A DNA stretch of 64,000 bases from Methylomonas koyamae (GTDB lineage: Bacteria; Pseudomonadota; Gammaproteobacteria; Methylococcales; Methylomonadaceae). Shown piece by piece: positions 14,177 through 23,964 of the stretch. The stretch is from contig NZ_AP019777.1 in the NCBI RefSeq assembly GCF_019669905.1, forward strand, positions 3,286,001 through 3,350,000, read 5' to 3'. The notes under the pieces were generated by a model that did not search any database, was not told the origin of the DNA, and saw only the letters and a program-made list of their open reading frames with translations. The position numbers and the translations under genes were made by a program. Each line of letters begins with the position of its first letter. Position 1 is the first letter of the stretch.

Positions 14177-16789
14177 TCACCTCAATCGTTCAGACACCCA
14201 TCCGGCTACCGCGCCCAACGCAGCAGAAAGATTATTCGGATCGTTACCGCCGGCCTGCGCCATATCCGGCCGGCCGCCGCCTTTGCCGCCAACTTGCGTG
14301 GCAACGAAATTGACCAACTCACCGGCCTTGACCTTGTCCATCGCATCCTTCGACACGCTGGCAATCAGACTGACTTTGTCGCCGCTGACGGTGGCCAATA
14401 CCAAGGCCGCACTGCCGAGCTTGTTTTTGATCTGGTCGGCCAGGTCGCGCAGAGCTTTCGGGTCGACGTCGTCGAGTTTGACGGCCAACACCTTCACGCC
14501 GTTGACATCGACCGCCTGACTGGTTAACTCGTCGCCGGCCGAGCTGGCCAGTTTGCCTTTGAGTTTTTCCAGTTCCTTTTCCAGATGGCGGTTTTTTTCC
14601 AGCAACTGCTGGACCTTGTCGGCGGTTTTGTCCGGCGCGGCTTTCAGCAAGCCGGCGATGCTCAGCAGCGCTTGCTCGCGCTGAGCGATCCATTCCAACG
14701 CCCCCTCGCCGGTCATCGCTTCGACCCGGCGCACGCCGGCCGCGACGCCGGTTTCGCTGACGATTTTCAGCAAGCCGATGTCGCCGGTGCGCTGGACGTG
14801 GGTACCGCCGCACAGCTCGGTCGAGAAATCGCCCATCGTCAAAACGCGAACTTCGTCGCCGTACTTCTCGCCGAACAAGGCCATCGCGCCGGCCTTGACC
14901 GCCTCGTCCTTGGCCATGATTTGCGCGCAAACGGCATTATTGGAGCGGATTTGCTCGTTGACCAAACGCTCGACCGCGGCAATTTGCTCGGCGGTCATCG
15001 GCTCGAAATGCGAGAAATCGAAGCGCAGACGCTCGGCATTGACCTGTGAACCTTTTTGCTGAACATGCTCGCCCAGCACGCTGCGCAAGGCCGCGTGCAA
15101 TAGATGGGTTGCCGAGTGGTTACGTTCGGTCGCCTTGCGGATTTCGGCGTTGACGCTGACTTCACAAGCCATACCTTCGGCGATGACGCCTTTAACGACC
15201 CTGCCTTTGTGCAGGAACAACTGGCCGCCCTGTTTTTGGGTATCGGTCACCTCGAAGCTGCCGCCGATGCATTCGATCAAACCGCTATCGCCGACCTGAC
15301 CACCGGATTCGGCATAGAATGGAGTTTGGTCCAGAATCACCACGCCTTCGTCGCCGGCTTCCAGCGATTCCACCGGCTGACCTTTTTTGAACAGGCCAAT
15401 GACTTGCACCGAGCCGTCCAGATGCGAGTAACCGGTAAATTCGGTGACGCTGTCATGCTTGATGTCCTGGTCGTAATCGGCGGCGAACTGGCCGCCGGCC
15501 CGAGCGCGGTCGCGCTGGGCGCTCATTTCCACTTCGAAACCGGCGTGATCGACGCTCAAATTATGCTCGCGAGCGAAGTCGGCCGTTAAATCGACCGGGA
15601 AACCGTAGGTGTCGTACAACAAGAACACCACGTCGCCAGGGATAACGTGACCGTCCAGCTTGGCGACGCAGTTTTCCAGAATTTTCATACCCTGGCCCAA
15701 GGTTTCGGCGAAGCGTTCTTCTTCTTTTTTCAGCACCCGCTCGACTTGTTCCTGAGCCTTGACCAATTCCGGATAGGCTGCGCCCATCTCGGCGGCCAGC
15801 GGCGCGACCAGTTTGTAGAAGAACGTATCCTGGATTCCCAAACGGTAACCGTGACGGATCGCCCGACGCACGATGCGGCGCAATACATAGCCGCGACCTT
15901 CGTTGGACGGCAACACGCCGTCGGTCACCAAAAAGGCGCAGGAGCGGATATGGTCGGCGATCACCCGCAACGAACTGTTGGTCAAATCGGTTGTGCCGGC
16001 CAATGCGGCGGCGGTCTTGACCAGGTTCTGAAAAATATCGATTTCGTAGTTGCTATGCACGCCCTGCATCACGGCGGCGATGCGCTCCAGGCCCATACCG
16101 GTATCGACCGACGGCGCCGGCAGCGGCGTCAGGTTGCCGTCCTTGTCGCGTTCGTATTGCATGAACACCAGGTTCCAGATCTCGATGTAACGGTCGCCGT
16201 CTTCGTCCGGGCTGCCGGGAGGTCCGCCGGCGACGTGCTCGCCGTGGTCGTAGAAAATCTCGGTGCAGGGACCGCAAGGGCCGACGTCGCCCATCGCCCA
16301 AAAATTGTCCTTGGCGCCGATGCGCGAGAAACGGGTCGGATCGATTTTAACTTCCTCCAGCCAGATCGCTTCGGCTTCCGAGTCTTCGTCGAATACCGTC
16401 ACCCAGAGTTTGGCCGGCGGAATGCCCATTTCCTTGGTCAGAAAGTCCCAGGCAAAATTGATCGCATCGCGCTTGAAATAATCGCCGAAGCTGAAATTGC
16501 CGAGCATTTCGAAGAAGGTGTGGTGGCGGGCGGTGTAGCCGACGTTCTCCAAATCGTTGTGCTTGCCGCCGGCCCGCACGCAACGCTGGCTGGTCGCGGC
16601 GCGGTTGAAATCGACTTTTTCCCGGCCCAGAAACACGTCCTTGAACTGCACCATGCCGGCATTGGTGAACAACAGGGTCGGATCGTTGCCCGGCACCAAG
16701 CTGCTGGACGGACGCACGGCATGGCCGCGCTGGCGGAAAAATTCCAGAAAGGCGGCGCGGATTTCGGCGCTGGTCATTTTTTTCATCAT
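14177..16789 (-). CDS. alaS: Alanyl-tRNA synthetase
   Basis: An 870-residue enzyme that charges tRNA-Ala. The N-terminal class II catalytic domain ([18 protein letters not shown] motif, [16 protein letters not shown]), the editing domain with the [12 protein letters not shown] zinc site and CGGTHV, and the C-terminal DHHA1/C-Ala region (ending in WVSERLR, with [12 protein letters not shown]) are all present. Length matches the family. The start has a choice of adjacent ATG codons; 16789 is used with 'gaag' upstream. It lies downstream of recX and recA on the same strand, the usual gammaproteobacterial arrangement. Confidence 0.98.
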   Translation of the reverse strand: MMKKMTSAEIRAAFLEFFRQRGHAVRPSSSLVPGNDPTLLFTNAGMVQFKDVFLGREKVDFNRAATSQRCVRAGGKHNDLENVGYTARHHTFFEMLGNFSFGDYFKRDAINFAWDFLTKEMGIPPAKLWVTVFDEDSEAEAIWLEEVKIDPTRFSRIGAKDNFWAMGDVGPCGPCTEIFYDHGEHVAGGPPGSPDEDGDRYIEIWNLVFMQYERDKDGNLTPLPAPSVDTGMGLERIAAVMQGVHSNYEIDIFQNLVKTAAALAGTTDLTNSSLRVIADHIRSCAFLVTDGVLPSNEGRGYVLRRIVRRAIRHGYRLGIQDTFFYKLVAPLAAEMGAAYPELVKAQEQVERVLKKEEERFAETLGQGMKILENCVAKLDGHVIPGDVVFLLYDTYGFPVDLTADFAREHNLSVDHAGFEVEMSAQRDRARAGGQFAADYDQDIKHDSVTEFTGYSHLDGSVQVIGLFKKGQPVESLEAGDEGVVILDQTPFYAESGGQVGDSGLIECIGGSFEVTDTQKQGGQLFLHKGRVVKGVIAEGMACEVSVNAEIRKATERNHSATHLLHAALRSVLGEHVQQKGSQVNAERLRFDFSHFEPMTAEQIAAVERLVNEQIRSNNAVCAQIMAKDEAVKAGAMALFGEKYGDEVRVLTMGDFSTELCGGTHVQRTGDIGLLKIVSETGVAAGVRRVEAMTGEGALEWIAQREQALLSIAGLLKAAPDKTADKVQQLLEKNRHLEKELEKLKGKLASSAGDELTSQAVDVNGVKVLAVKLDDVDPKALRDLADQIKNKLGSAALVLATVSGDKVSLIASVSKDAMDKVKAGELVNFVATQVGGKGGGRPDMAQAGGNDPNNLSAALGAVAGWVSERLR

Positions 16790-16819
16790 GGTTACTTCGA
16801 TTTTTTGTTCTAAACAAAC

Positions 16820-16911
16820 GTAGGTCGGGTTAGCGTAGCGTAACCCAACATGAAGGCTCGAATTGTCGGGTTACGCTACGCTTTTATACCCTTAGGGTAA
16901 ACCCGACCTAC
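16820..16911. repeat. REP-like nested palindrome
   Basis: Two nested inverted repeats: outer arms GTAGGTCGGGTT (16820-16831) and its complement (16900-16911), inner arms AGCGTAGCGTAACCC (16832-16846) and complement (16868-16882). This is the style of repetitive extragenic palindromes common in methylotrophic and other Gammaproteobacteria. It overlaps the last codons of recX. I see no other copy in the window. Confidence 0.75.
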
Positions 16912-17395
16912 ATAGTTTGATTTTCAACTCCGCAAACACCTGCTTGATCGTCTCGCCGCTGAAGCCGCGCTGCTGCAAAAACCGACTGCGCTTGGCCCAT
17001 TCGTTTGGCGGCAGCGATTTTTCGTCGCCGTATTTGCCGGCATAAACGTCCAAGGCCAAATTCAACCAACCGCCCTGCTCCTCGGCTTGCAGGTCGAAAT
17101 CGACGCTGCTAATACCGCGTTGCTGCAATTCGTAGGCGATACGGATTGGGCCATAGCCTTTGCCGATACGGTCGCGGACGTAACATTCTGCGTAGCGTTC
17201 GTCGTTTTGCCAGTTTTGCTCGGTTAGCGCGTCGATAACCGGATTAGCTTCATCGCGTTCGAAGCCGCGCAAGGCCAACTTATCCAGCAACTCGCGGCGG
17301 CTGTGCTCGCGCCGCGCCAACAATCTCAGGCAAATATCTTCGATTTGCCGGCTACGCTCATTCGCCGTCGCTGAACTCGGCGTCTTCGTCTTCAT
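16892..17395 (-). CDS. recX: RecX regulator of RecA
   Basis: A 167-residue RecX protein that caps or regulates RecA filaments. Three-helix tandem repeats are visible ([20 protein letters not shown], then [17 protein letters not shown], then [21 protein letters not shown]). It overlaps the end of recA by 38 bases and is co-transcribed with it. Its last residues (CRSGLP) are encoded by the outer arm of the REP-like palindrome, so its natural end was probably a few residues earlier. Confidence 0.93.
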   Translation of the reverse strand: MKTKTPSSATANERSRQIEDICLRLLARREHSRRELLDKLALRGFERDEANPVIDALTEQNWQNDERYAECYVRDRIGKGYGPIRIAYELQQRGISSVDFDLQAEEQGGWLNLALDVYAGKYGDEKSLPPNEWAKRSRFLQQRGFSGETIKQVFAELKIKLCRSGLP

Positions 17396-18407
17396 GAGCC
17401 GGAGCGGTCGTCACTCTGCTGGCAAAGGCTTTCTCGCGAATGGCTTTTTCCAGTTCGGCGGCAATTTCCGGGTGTTCGCGCAGGTATTGCTTGGCGTTGT
17501 CCTTGCCCTGGCCGATTTTGTCGTTGTTGTAGCTGTACCAGGAACCGGATTTTTGGACGAAACCGAATTCGACGCCCAAGTCGACCAATTCGCCGAGAAA
17601 AGACACGCCCTCGCCGTACAGGATTTCGAAGTCGGCTTGTTTGAACGGCGGTGCGACTTTGTTCTTGACGATCTTGACCCGGGTTTCGTTGCCGATCACC
17701 TCGTCGCCTTTTTTTATCGCGCCGATGCGGCGAATGTCCATTCGCACCGAGGCGTAGAATTTCAGGGCGTTACCGCCGGTGGTGGTTTCCGGGTTACCGA
17801 ACATCACGCCGATTTTCATCCGCAACTGGTTGATGAAAATCACCAGCGTGTTGGAGCGTTTGATGTTGGCGGTCAGTTTGCGCAAGGCTTGCGACATCAA
17901 GCGCGCCTGCAAACCCATGTGCGAGTCGCCCATGTCGCCTTCGATTTCGGCTTTCGGCGTCAATGCGGCCACCGAGTCGATGACGACGATATCGACCGCA
18001 CCGGAGCGCACCAGCATGTCGGTGATTTCCAGTGCTTGTTCGCCGGTGTCCGGTTGCGACACCAGCAGGTCGTCGATATTGACGCCGATCTTTTGCGCAT
18101 ACACTGGGTCCAACGCATGCTCGGCATCGACGAAGGCGGCGGTGCCGCCCAGTTTCTGCATCTGGGCGATGGTTTGCAGGGTCAACGTGGTTTTACCGGA
18201 CGACTCGGGGCCGTAAATTTCGATGATCCGGCCGCGCGGCAAGCCGCCGCAGCCTAGGGCGATGTCGACGGACAAAGAGCCGGTGGACACCACTTCGATG
18301 TCGCGGGTCGCGGCGACGTCGCCCATGCGCATGACCGAGCCCTTGCCGAATTGTTTTTCGATTTGCATCAACGCGGCGCCGAGAGCCTTTTTCTTGTTTT
18401 CGTCCAT
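17358..18407 (-). CDS. recA: Recombinase A
   Basis: A 349-residue RecA, the strand-exchange and SOS coprotease protein. Walker A is GPESSGKTT, Walker B VIDSVAAL, and the L2 region [18 protein letters not shown] is intact. The acidic C-terminus ([12 protein letters not shown]) is normal. The 70-base upstream gap contains a GATAAT -10-like box but no CTGT-N8-ACAG LexA box that I can see. Confidence 0.99.
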   Translation of the reverse strand: MDENKKKALGAALMQIEKQFGKGSVMRMGDVAATRDIEVVSTGSLSVDIALGCGGLPRGRIIEIYGPESSGKTTLTLQTIAQMQKLGGTAAFVDAEHALDPVYAQKIGVNIDDLLVSQPDTGEQALEITDMLVRSGAVDIVVIDSVAALTPKAEIEGDMGDSHMGLQARLMSQALRKLTANIKRSNTLVIFINQLRMKIGVMFGNPETTTGGNALKFYASVRMDIRRIGAIKKGDEVIGNETRVKIVKNKVAPPFKQADFEILYGEGVSFLGELVDLGVEFGFVQKSGSWYSYNNDKIGQGKDNAKQYLREHPEIAAELEKAIREKAFASRVTTAPAHEDEDAEFSDGE

Positions 18408-18477
18408 ATCCTACCTACTGTTGTCTGCCCGGTGAAAACGCGGCATTATCCCATAGAGGCCGGCCGTGAAACAGTTT

Positions 18478-19791
18478 TTATCGGCCGGATTGCCGGAAAA
18501 AACCGGCGGCCACGCTGGGGTTGAACGGGAAATACAGGTGCAGATAGGACGCTTGCAAAGCGCCGTCGCGAAAAAATCCTTCGCCGTGGCCGAAGCGGCG
18601 CAACGGTTGCGAATACTGCTGCGGTTGCAGCTCGGTTTCCAGGATCGAAAAATGAAAACTGTGGCCGCGAATCTCGCCTTGGGGCAGCGTCAGACTGTGC
18701 ATACCCAGATTCGCCAGCCGGCTCTGCATCTGTGCCCGCCCGGGCAACAAGCCCACCATTTCGGCGGCTTGGCCTTGCTTGTCGGCCAAACTCTCCAGCA
18801 AATACAGAAAACCGCCGCATTCGGCATAAATCGCTTTGCCCCGACTATGGTGCTGGCGCAAGGCCTGCTTCATCGCCTGATTCCCGGCCAATGCCGCTAA
18901 ATGCAGCTCCGGATAACCGCCCGGCAAATAAACGCTATCGGCCTCCGGCAGCGCCGAATCGGCCAACGGCGAGAAAAACGCCAACTCGGCGCCCATCGCC
19001 AGCAGACAATCCAGATTGGCCTGATAGATGAACGAAAACGCCGCATCGCGCGCCACGGCTATCCGCAACCCGGCCAGTAATGCCGGCGGCGGCTCGCAGC
19101 GGACCGGCTCAAACTGCGCCGCTTGCGGCAACCGGCAGGGGCCGAAGCCGTTCAGCAACTCGGCGGCGCGGGCCAGGCGGGCGGAAAGGTCGCCGATTTC
19201 GTCGGCTTGCAGCAAACCCAAATGGCGCGACGGCAGCCCGATGGCTTCGTCGCGGGCAACCGCCGCCAACATCGCCATGTCGGTCGGCAAGGCCTCCTGC
19301 AACAATTTGGCATGGCCGGCGCTGCCGACCTTGTTGGCAATGACGCCGGCAAACGCCAATTCCGGCCGGTAAGTCGCCAGACCGTGGGCGACGGCGGCAA
19401 AGGTTTGTGCCATGCCTTGGGCGTCGATCACCGCCGCCACCGGCACGCCCAGAGCCTGCGCCAAATCGGCGCTGCTGCTGTCGCCGTCGAACAAGCCCAT
19501 CACGCCTTCGATTAAGATCAAGTCGGCTGTGGCGGCGGCCCGGTAGAGCAACTCCCGGCAATGGCTCTCGCCCATCATCCACAAATCCAGTTGGTACACC
19601 GGATGCCCGGAGGCGAATGCCAATATCTGCGGATCGATGAAGTCGGGGCCGGTTTTGAACACCCGCACCGTTAAACCTTGACTGCGAAAATGGTAAGCCA
19701 GTGCGGCGGTGATGGTGGTTTTACCTTGGCCGGAAGCCGGCGCAGCGATCAGCATTGCCGGGCAGGCCACGGTATTTTGCGCAGATGCCAT
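18478..19791 (-). CDS. cbiA: Cobyrinate a,c-diamide synthase
   Basis: A 437-residue enzyme that amidates the a and c side chains of (hydrogeno)cobyrinate in cobalamin synthesis. The start at 19791 gives MASAQNTVACPAML followed by the P-loop APASGQGKTT; a longer frame to 19935 would overlap nadA. The N-terminal dethiobiotin-synthetase-like ATPase domain is followed by a glutamine amidotransferase domain with the Cys nucleophile in YAECGGFLYL and a late His (GHSFHFS). No other cobalamin gene is adjacent. It lies just downstream of nadA. Confidence 0.92.
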   Translation of the reverse strand: MASAQNTVACPAMLIAAPASGQGKTTITAALAYHFRSQGLTVRVFKTGPDFIDPQILAFASGHPVYQLDLWMMGESHCRELLYRAAATADLILIEGVMGLFDGDSSSADLAQALGVPVAAVIDAQGMAQTFAAVAHGLATYRPELAFAGVIANKVGSAGHAKLLQEALPTDMAMLAAVARDEAIGLPSRHLGLLQADEIGDLSARLARAAELLNGFGPCRLPQAAQFEPVRCEPPPALLAGLRIAVARDAAFSFIYQANLDCLLAMGAELAFFSPLADSALPEADSVYLPGGYPELHLAALAGNQAMKQALRQHHSRGKAIYAECGGFLYLLESLADKQGQAAEMVGLLPGRAQMQSRLANLGMHSLTLPQGEIRGHSFHFSILETELQPQQYSQPLRRFGHGEGFFRDGALQASYLHLYFPFNPSVAAGFFRQSGR

Positions 19792-19852
19792 GATGAAAAC
19801 GAGAGTAGCTGACCGGCGGATTACCGCCGGCCGGGAGATTAAAGGTGCGGGA

Positions 19853-20950
19853 TCAGGAGGCCAACAGCATATTGTCCAGCGCCTGCTTGGCCGATGCCGC
19901 TTGTTCGGCCGGAACCGCGACTTGGTTGACCACATGGCCGGCGGCCAGATTTTCCAATACCCAGCACAAATGCTGCGGATCGGTGCGGAACATGGTCGAG
20001 CACATGCTCAAGGTCGGCGCCATGAAATGCACGCTTTTGCCTTGGGCCTTACATTCCTGGGCCAGACGGTTGACCAGGTTCAGCTCGGTGGCCACCAGCC
20101 AGCGGGTGTTGGCCTCGGCCTCGCGCACGATTTTCAGAATCATCTCGGTCGAGCCGATGAAATCCGATTTTTCGCAGACTTCGAAGCAGGCTTCCGGATG
20201 GGAAATCACGATGGTTTCCGGATGTTTGGCCTTGAAGTTGTCGATCTGCTCCGGCTGAAACGCTTGATGCACCGAGCAATGGCCTTTCCACAGAATGATT
20301 TTGGCCTCGCGGATTTGCTGCTCGGTCAAACCGCCTTGCGGTTTGTTGAAGTCCCAAGTCACCATCTGCTCCAACGGAATCCCCATCCGGTAGCCGGTGT
20401 TGCGGCCCAAGTGCTGGTCCGGGAAAAACAACACTTTTTCGCGGCGGGCAAAACTCCAGTTCAGGATTTTCTCGGCGTTGGACGAGGTACAAACGATGCC
20501 GCCGTGCTGGCCGCAAAAAGCCTTCAAATCGGCCGCGGAATTGATATAAGTGACCGGCGTCACGCTGTTTTCGACGTCGATGATCTTGGCCAATTCGTCC
20601 CAGCATTGTTGCACTTTGATTTTGTTGGCCATGTCCGCCATCGAACATCCGGCCGCCATGTCCGGCAGAATCGCGATTTGTTCCGGCCGCGACAAGATAT
20701 CGGCCACCTCGGCCATGAAATGCACGCCGCAAAATACGATGAATTCCGCTTCGGACTGAGCGGCCTCGCGCGACAGCTTCAAAGAATCGCCGAAAATATC
20801 GGCGTGCTTGAACACCTCGTCGCGCTGGTAATGGTGGCCCAGAATAATGCAGCGTTTGCCGAGTTTGGCTTTGGCGGCGGCAATCCGCGCCTCGCACTCG
20901 GCGTCGTCCAGTAAGGCATAATCGTGGATCGGTAAAGCGGCGGCTGTCAT
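19853..20950 (-). CDS. nadA: Quinolinate synthase
   Basis: A 365-residue 4Fe-4S enzyme that condenses iminoaspartate with dihydroxyacetone phosphate to quinolinate for NAD synthesis. Family motifs are present: LGHHYQRDEV, GDSL, CGVHFMAE, CTSSNAEKIL, HPEACFEVCE and GSTEMI, with the cluster Cys residues. The gene stands upstream of cbiA with a 61-base gap. A TACAAT box at 20981-20986 on the minus strand is a possible -10. Confidence 0.97.
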   Translation of the reverse strand: MTAAALPIHDYALLDDAECEARIAAAKAKLGKRCIILGHHYQRDEVFKHADIFGDSLKLSREAAQSEAEFIVFCGVHFMAEVADILSRPEQIAILPDMAAGCSMADMANKIKVQQCWDELAKIIDVENSVTPVTYINSAADLKAFCGQHGGIVCTSSNAEKILNWSFARREKVLFFPDQHLGRNTGYRMGIPLEQMVTWDFNKPQGGLTEQQIREAKIILWKGHCSVHQAFQPEQIDNFKAKHPETIVISHPEACFEVCEKSDFIGSTEMILKIVREAEANTRWLVATELNLVNRLAQECKAQGKSVHFMAPTLSMCSTMFRTDPQHLCWVLENLAAGHVVNQVAVPAEQAASAKQALDNMLLAS

Positions 20951-21013
20951 GTATCGTTACCTGGCAATGAAAAACGCGACATTGTAGCGCTAAGCCGCTG
21001 TTTTCGATACCGC

Positions 21014-21412
21014 TTAGCCGGCCTGCAGCGCAAAGCGCAATAAAGTCCAGGCGATCCAACCGAATCCCAACGTCGTTGCGATAAAGCTGAGCAGCGAATA
21101 CACCCGCCAGACCGGTTTGCCCCAAAAATCGGGATCGAAAGCCGCGACCACGAATACGCCAGGATTGGTCATGCCGCCGATCACCACCAGCCAACACGCT
21201 GCCACCGGCAATTCCACCTTGGTCGCGTAAAACCCCAGACAGAACAGCGCCATCAACGCAAAATCGATATGAGCGCGAATCATGGTTTTGTAGTCCTTCA
21301 AAAACCCGCCGTCGATGCCGGGTATCGGAAACCATTTGGCGAAAGTCATCAACCAAGCCGACATTAAAATCGCGGCGATCATCAGCACCGCACCTACCAG
21401 TAATATTTCCAT
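21014..21412 (-). CDS. Small membrane protein, unknown
   Basis: A 132-residue protein with four predicted membrane segments (LLVGAVLMIAAILMSAWLM near the N-terminus, then two in the middle and one near the end) and a polar FPIPGIDGGFLKDYKTMIRAHIDF loop between the first two. The loop with Lys/Tyr/His is the most distinctive part. I do not recognise a characterised family. It lies downstream of a lipoprotein gene on the same strand with a short gap. Confidence 0.65.
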   Translation of the reverse strand: MEILLVGAVLMIAAILMSAWLMTFAKWFPIPGIDGGFLKDYKTMIRAHIDFALMALFCLGFYATKVELPVAACWLVVIGGMTNPGVFVVAAFDPDFWGKPVWRVYSLLSFIATTLGFGWIAWTLLRFALQAG

Positions 21413-21455
21413 GTGGTTGTTTTATTTTCTAAATTAAGCAGCGACCGGCAAGATA

Positions 21456-22028
21456 TCAACGTAAAGCGCTTTGCAGCAGATTCATCGCGCCGGCTCCGCC
21501 CTGGTTCTGTACATATTGCAATACCACCGGCACGAATTGGCCGACCATGGACGGGTTCATGCCCAGGTTTTGGAACGAGCCGGCCAACGCCGCCAAACTG
21601 CCCAGGGCATTGTTCTGGCCGCCCAACAAGCTGCCGGCGGCGCCCAACAAACCGGCATTGGCGCCGTTGGCAGGCAGTTGCGGCGCCGACGACAGATAGC
21701 GGTCCATACCCGGAACGCTGCCGCTCAATTGCGAGAAATCGCCCGGATTCATGCGTTGTTGCGCCACCGAAAAGATCGAGCCGACACCGCCCAACGCTTG
21801 CTGCGGGCTGATGCCCAATTGCCCGACCAGAATGTTGATCAAACTCAATTCGTTGCCGATGCCCGCCACCGCGGCGCCGGTGCTGCCGATCGCCGCCGGC
21901 GCTGGTTGGAAGACCCCATTCTGCGCGCCGCCCAAGGCAAAGGTTTGGCCTGTCGGCTGTTGTACCGGAGCGCACGCGCCCAAAACCAGCGCTGCCCACG
22001 CAGCGCGATAAATATTCATATGTTTCAT
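21456..22028 (-). CDS. DUF2780-like lipoprotein
   Basis: A 190-residue protein starting at 22028 (a further 63 in-frame codons upstream look non-coding). The N-terminus is a lipoprotein signal with lipobox LGAC. Residues about 55-130 (LGISPQQALGGVGSIF, PGDFSQLSGSVPGMDRYL) match the DUF2780/VcgC-VcgE pattern, followed by Gly/Ala/Asn-rich sequence and a final amphipathic helix. It is likely exported to the outer or inner membrane. The function is not known. Confidence 0.72.
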   Translation of the reverse strand: MKHMNIYRAAWAALVLGACAPVQQPTGQTFALGGAQNGVFQPAPAAIGSTGAAVAGIGNELSLINILVGQLGISPQQALGGVGSIFSVAQQRMNPGDFSQLSGSVPGMDRYLSSAPQLPANGANAGLLGAAGSLLGGQNNALGSLAALAGSFQNLGMNPSMVGQFVPVVLQYVQNQGGAGAMNLLQSALR

Positions 22029-22247
22029 AATTTCCGCCTGAAAAAAAAGATGCCGGACAAACCTGCCGGCCATACGCCCGCGTTCGCTCGGCCCGCTGAC
22101 TTTAAATCGAAAGGCTGCCGGCTGACAACAGCAGGCAAAATTCGCAGCTAAAAACCTGGCTGGCCAAGACCACCGGGTCTGCCGCCAATTTGCCGGGCCC
22201 CGCGCATAAATCGCCAACTTGGCCGCGGGCCGGATTGGCGAATTCAG

Positions 22248-22253
22248 TATAAT
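22248..22253 (+). promoter_or_regulatory. -10 box before the ZIP transporter gene
   Basis: A perfect TATAAT lies 35 bases before the ATG at 22289, a natural position for its promoter. The region upstream is G/C-rich and holds no good -35 box. Confidence 0.4.
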
Positions 22254-22288
22254 CCTGCGCTTGGCCTAACCATCGATCGGGTAACGAT

Positions 22289-23218
22289 ATGCAGAATATT
22301 CAAAAAACACTGGAAGATTACTACCTCCGCTTGCAAGCCCACCCCAAATACCTGCAGGTCATGACCTTGCCGACCTTGCAACGCTGGGGCGTATTGGCCG
22401 GCCTGTTCCTCGCCTCGCAAATTCTGGTATTCGGCAGCCTCTACCTTATTTTCGGCAAAATCGTCGTGATCGGCTTCTTCGCCAGCGTGTTGGCCGGCTG
22501 CGCCACCGGCGTCGGTGCGTTGCCGGCTTTGTTTTTTAAAAACATTTCCGACCGTCTGTTCAACAGTATGCTCGGCGCCGCAGCCGGCGTGATGCTGGCC
22601 GCGACGGCATTTTCGCTGCTGGTACCGGGCATGGAATACGGCGAACAAGTCTGGCCCGGCAAAGGTTTATGGATAGTCTCGGCCGGCATGTTGATCGGCG
22701 CCCTGTTTCTACATTTCGCCGACAGCCGCCTGCCGCATCTGCATTTCGATTCGGTCAGCGACCATTCACTGGATTCGCTGCAAAAAATCTCGCTGTTCAT
22801 CATCGCCATCACCATCCACAACTTCCCGGAAGGTATGTCGGTCGGGGTCAGCTTCGGCTCCGGCGATTTGAATAACGGCTTGGTGCTGTCGATCGCAATC
22901 GCCCTGCAAAACCTGCCCGAAGGTTTGGCGGTGGCCTTACCGCTGGTGGGCTTAGGCTACGATAAATGGAAAGCGGTCGGCATTGCCACTCTGACCGGCT
23001 TGGTCGAACCGGTCGGCGGCTTGCTGGGAATCACGATGGTCACGCTGTTTTCGTCGATTCTGCCGATCGCCATGGGCTTCGCCGCCGGCGCCATGCTGTT
23101 TGTCATCAGCGAAGAAATCATCCCGGAAACCCATTCCAAAGGCCGTTCCCGTATCGCCACTTTTTCGCTGATGTTCGGCTTCATCATCATGATGGTACTG
23201 GACCGGCTGTTGGTCTAG
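22289..23218 (+). CDS. ZIP-family divalent metal transporter
   Basis: A 309-residue ZIP (GufA/ZupT-like) importer. The signature HNFPEGMSVGVSFG near residue 180 and NLPEGLAVALPL near 210 give the binuclear metal site; EEIIPETH follows in a later helix. An N-terminal extension of about 35 residues is soluble. Such proteins bring zinc, iron or manganese into the cytoplasm. The next gene is a GDT1-type manganese exporter, so the pair may balance a divalent metal. Confidence 0.9.
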   Translation: MQNIQKTLEDYYLRLQAHPKYLQVMTLPTLQRWGVLAGLFLASQILVFGSLYLIFGKIVVIGFFASVLAGCATGVGALPALFFKNISDRLFNSMLGAAAGVMLAATAFSLLVPGMEYGEQVWPGKGLWIVSAGMLIGALFLHFADSRLPHLHFDSVSDHSLDSLQKISLFIIAITIHNFPEGMSVGVSFGSGDLNNGLVLSIAIALQNLPEGLAVALPLVGLGYDKWKAVGIATLTGLVEPVGGLLGITMVTLFSSILPIAMGFAAGAMLFVISEEIIPETHSKGRSRIATFSLMFGFIIMMVLDRLLV

Positions 23219-23269
23219 CCCGGCGGGCAATTTGCCGTTACCCGCTTCTGCCGCAACTAAAAGTTATCC

Positions 23270-23929
23270 ATGGACACTCTCGTCTCACTGTTTGACCAAC
23301 TCCACGCTGTAAACCCCGCAGAGCTGTTCGCCGCCGGCGGCACCGCCTTCGCGCTGATCGCCGCCGCCGAAATCGGCGATAAAAGCCAATTAGTCTGTAT
23401 GACATTGGCATCGCGCCATCGGCCGGCGCCGGTGCTGTGGGGAGCGATAGCCGCATTTATGCTGTTGAATACGCTGGCCGTGGTGTTCGGCGCCGCAATC
23501 GCCAACTGGCTGCCGGACTATGCGGTCGCGGCCAGCGTCGCACTGCTGTTCGCGGCATTCGGCCTACACGCGCTGCTGAACGGCGGCGGCGATGACGACG
23601 ATAACCAGGATGTGGCCGAAAAAAGCGGCCACGGTATTTTCATCACGACCTTCCTGCTGATCACGGTCGCCGAATTCGGCGACAAAACCCAACTGGCTGT
23701 CGTCGCCTTTAGCAGCACGGCGCAACCGCTGGCGGTTTGGCTGGGCTCGACGCTGGCGCTGAGCTTCACCTCCGCGCTCGGCGTGCTGGCCGGGCGCACC
23801 GTGCTGCAACGGATTCCGCTCAGCCTGCTGCACAAAGCCAGCGGTTTGATTTTTCTGGCCCTATCCGCCACCGCCGGCTACAAGACCTACCTCAGCCTGG
23901 CCGAGGCCGGGCTGATCCAGCCGCTGTAA
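23270..23929 (+). CDS. GDT1/TMEM165-family (UPF0016) cation transporter
   Basis: A 219-residue protein with two repeats of the family motif E-x-G-D-K-(S/T): AAEIGDKSQL near residue 36 and VAEFGDKTQL near 130, each in a three-helix unit, joined by an acidic DDDDNQD loop. Bacterial members such as MneA/Mnx export Mn2+. It follows the ZIP gene by 51 bases. Manganese efflux is an inference from the family. Confidence 0.88.
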   Translation: MDTLVSLFDQLHAVNPAELFAAGGTAFALIAAAEIGDKSQLVCMTLASRHRPAPVLWGAIAAFMLLNTLAVVFGAAIANWLPDYAVAASVALLFAAFGLHALLNGGGDDDDNQDVAEKSGHGIFITTFLLITVAEFGDKTQLAVVAFSSTAQPLAVWLGSTLALSFTSALGVLAGRTVLQRIPLSLLHKASGLIFLALSATAGYKTYLSLAEAGLIQPL

Positions 23930-23964
23930 GCGCTGCTGCCAACGCCTCGCCTTGACTTAATTCG

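Noticed and set aside
15647..16813. 388-codon plus-strand frame over alaS
   Set aside because: Reverse-strand shadow of alaS with no recognisable domain.
19709..20914. 401-codon plus-strand frame over nadA
   Set aside because: nadA on the other strand carries all enzyme motifs.
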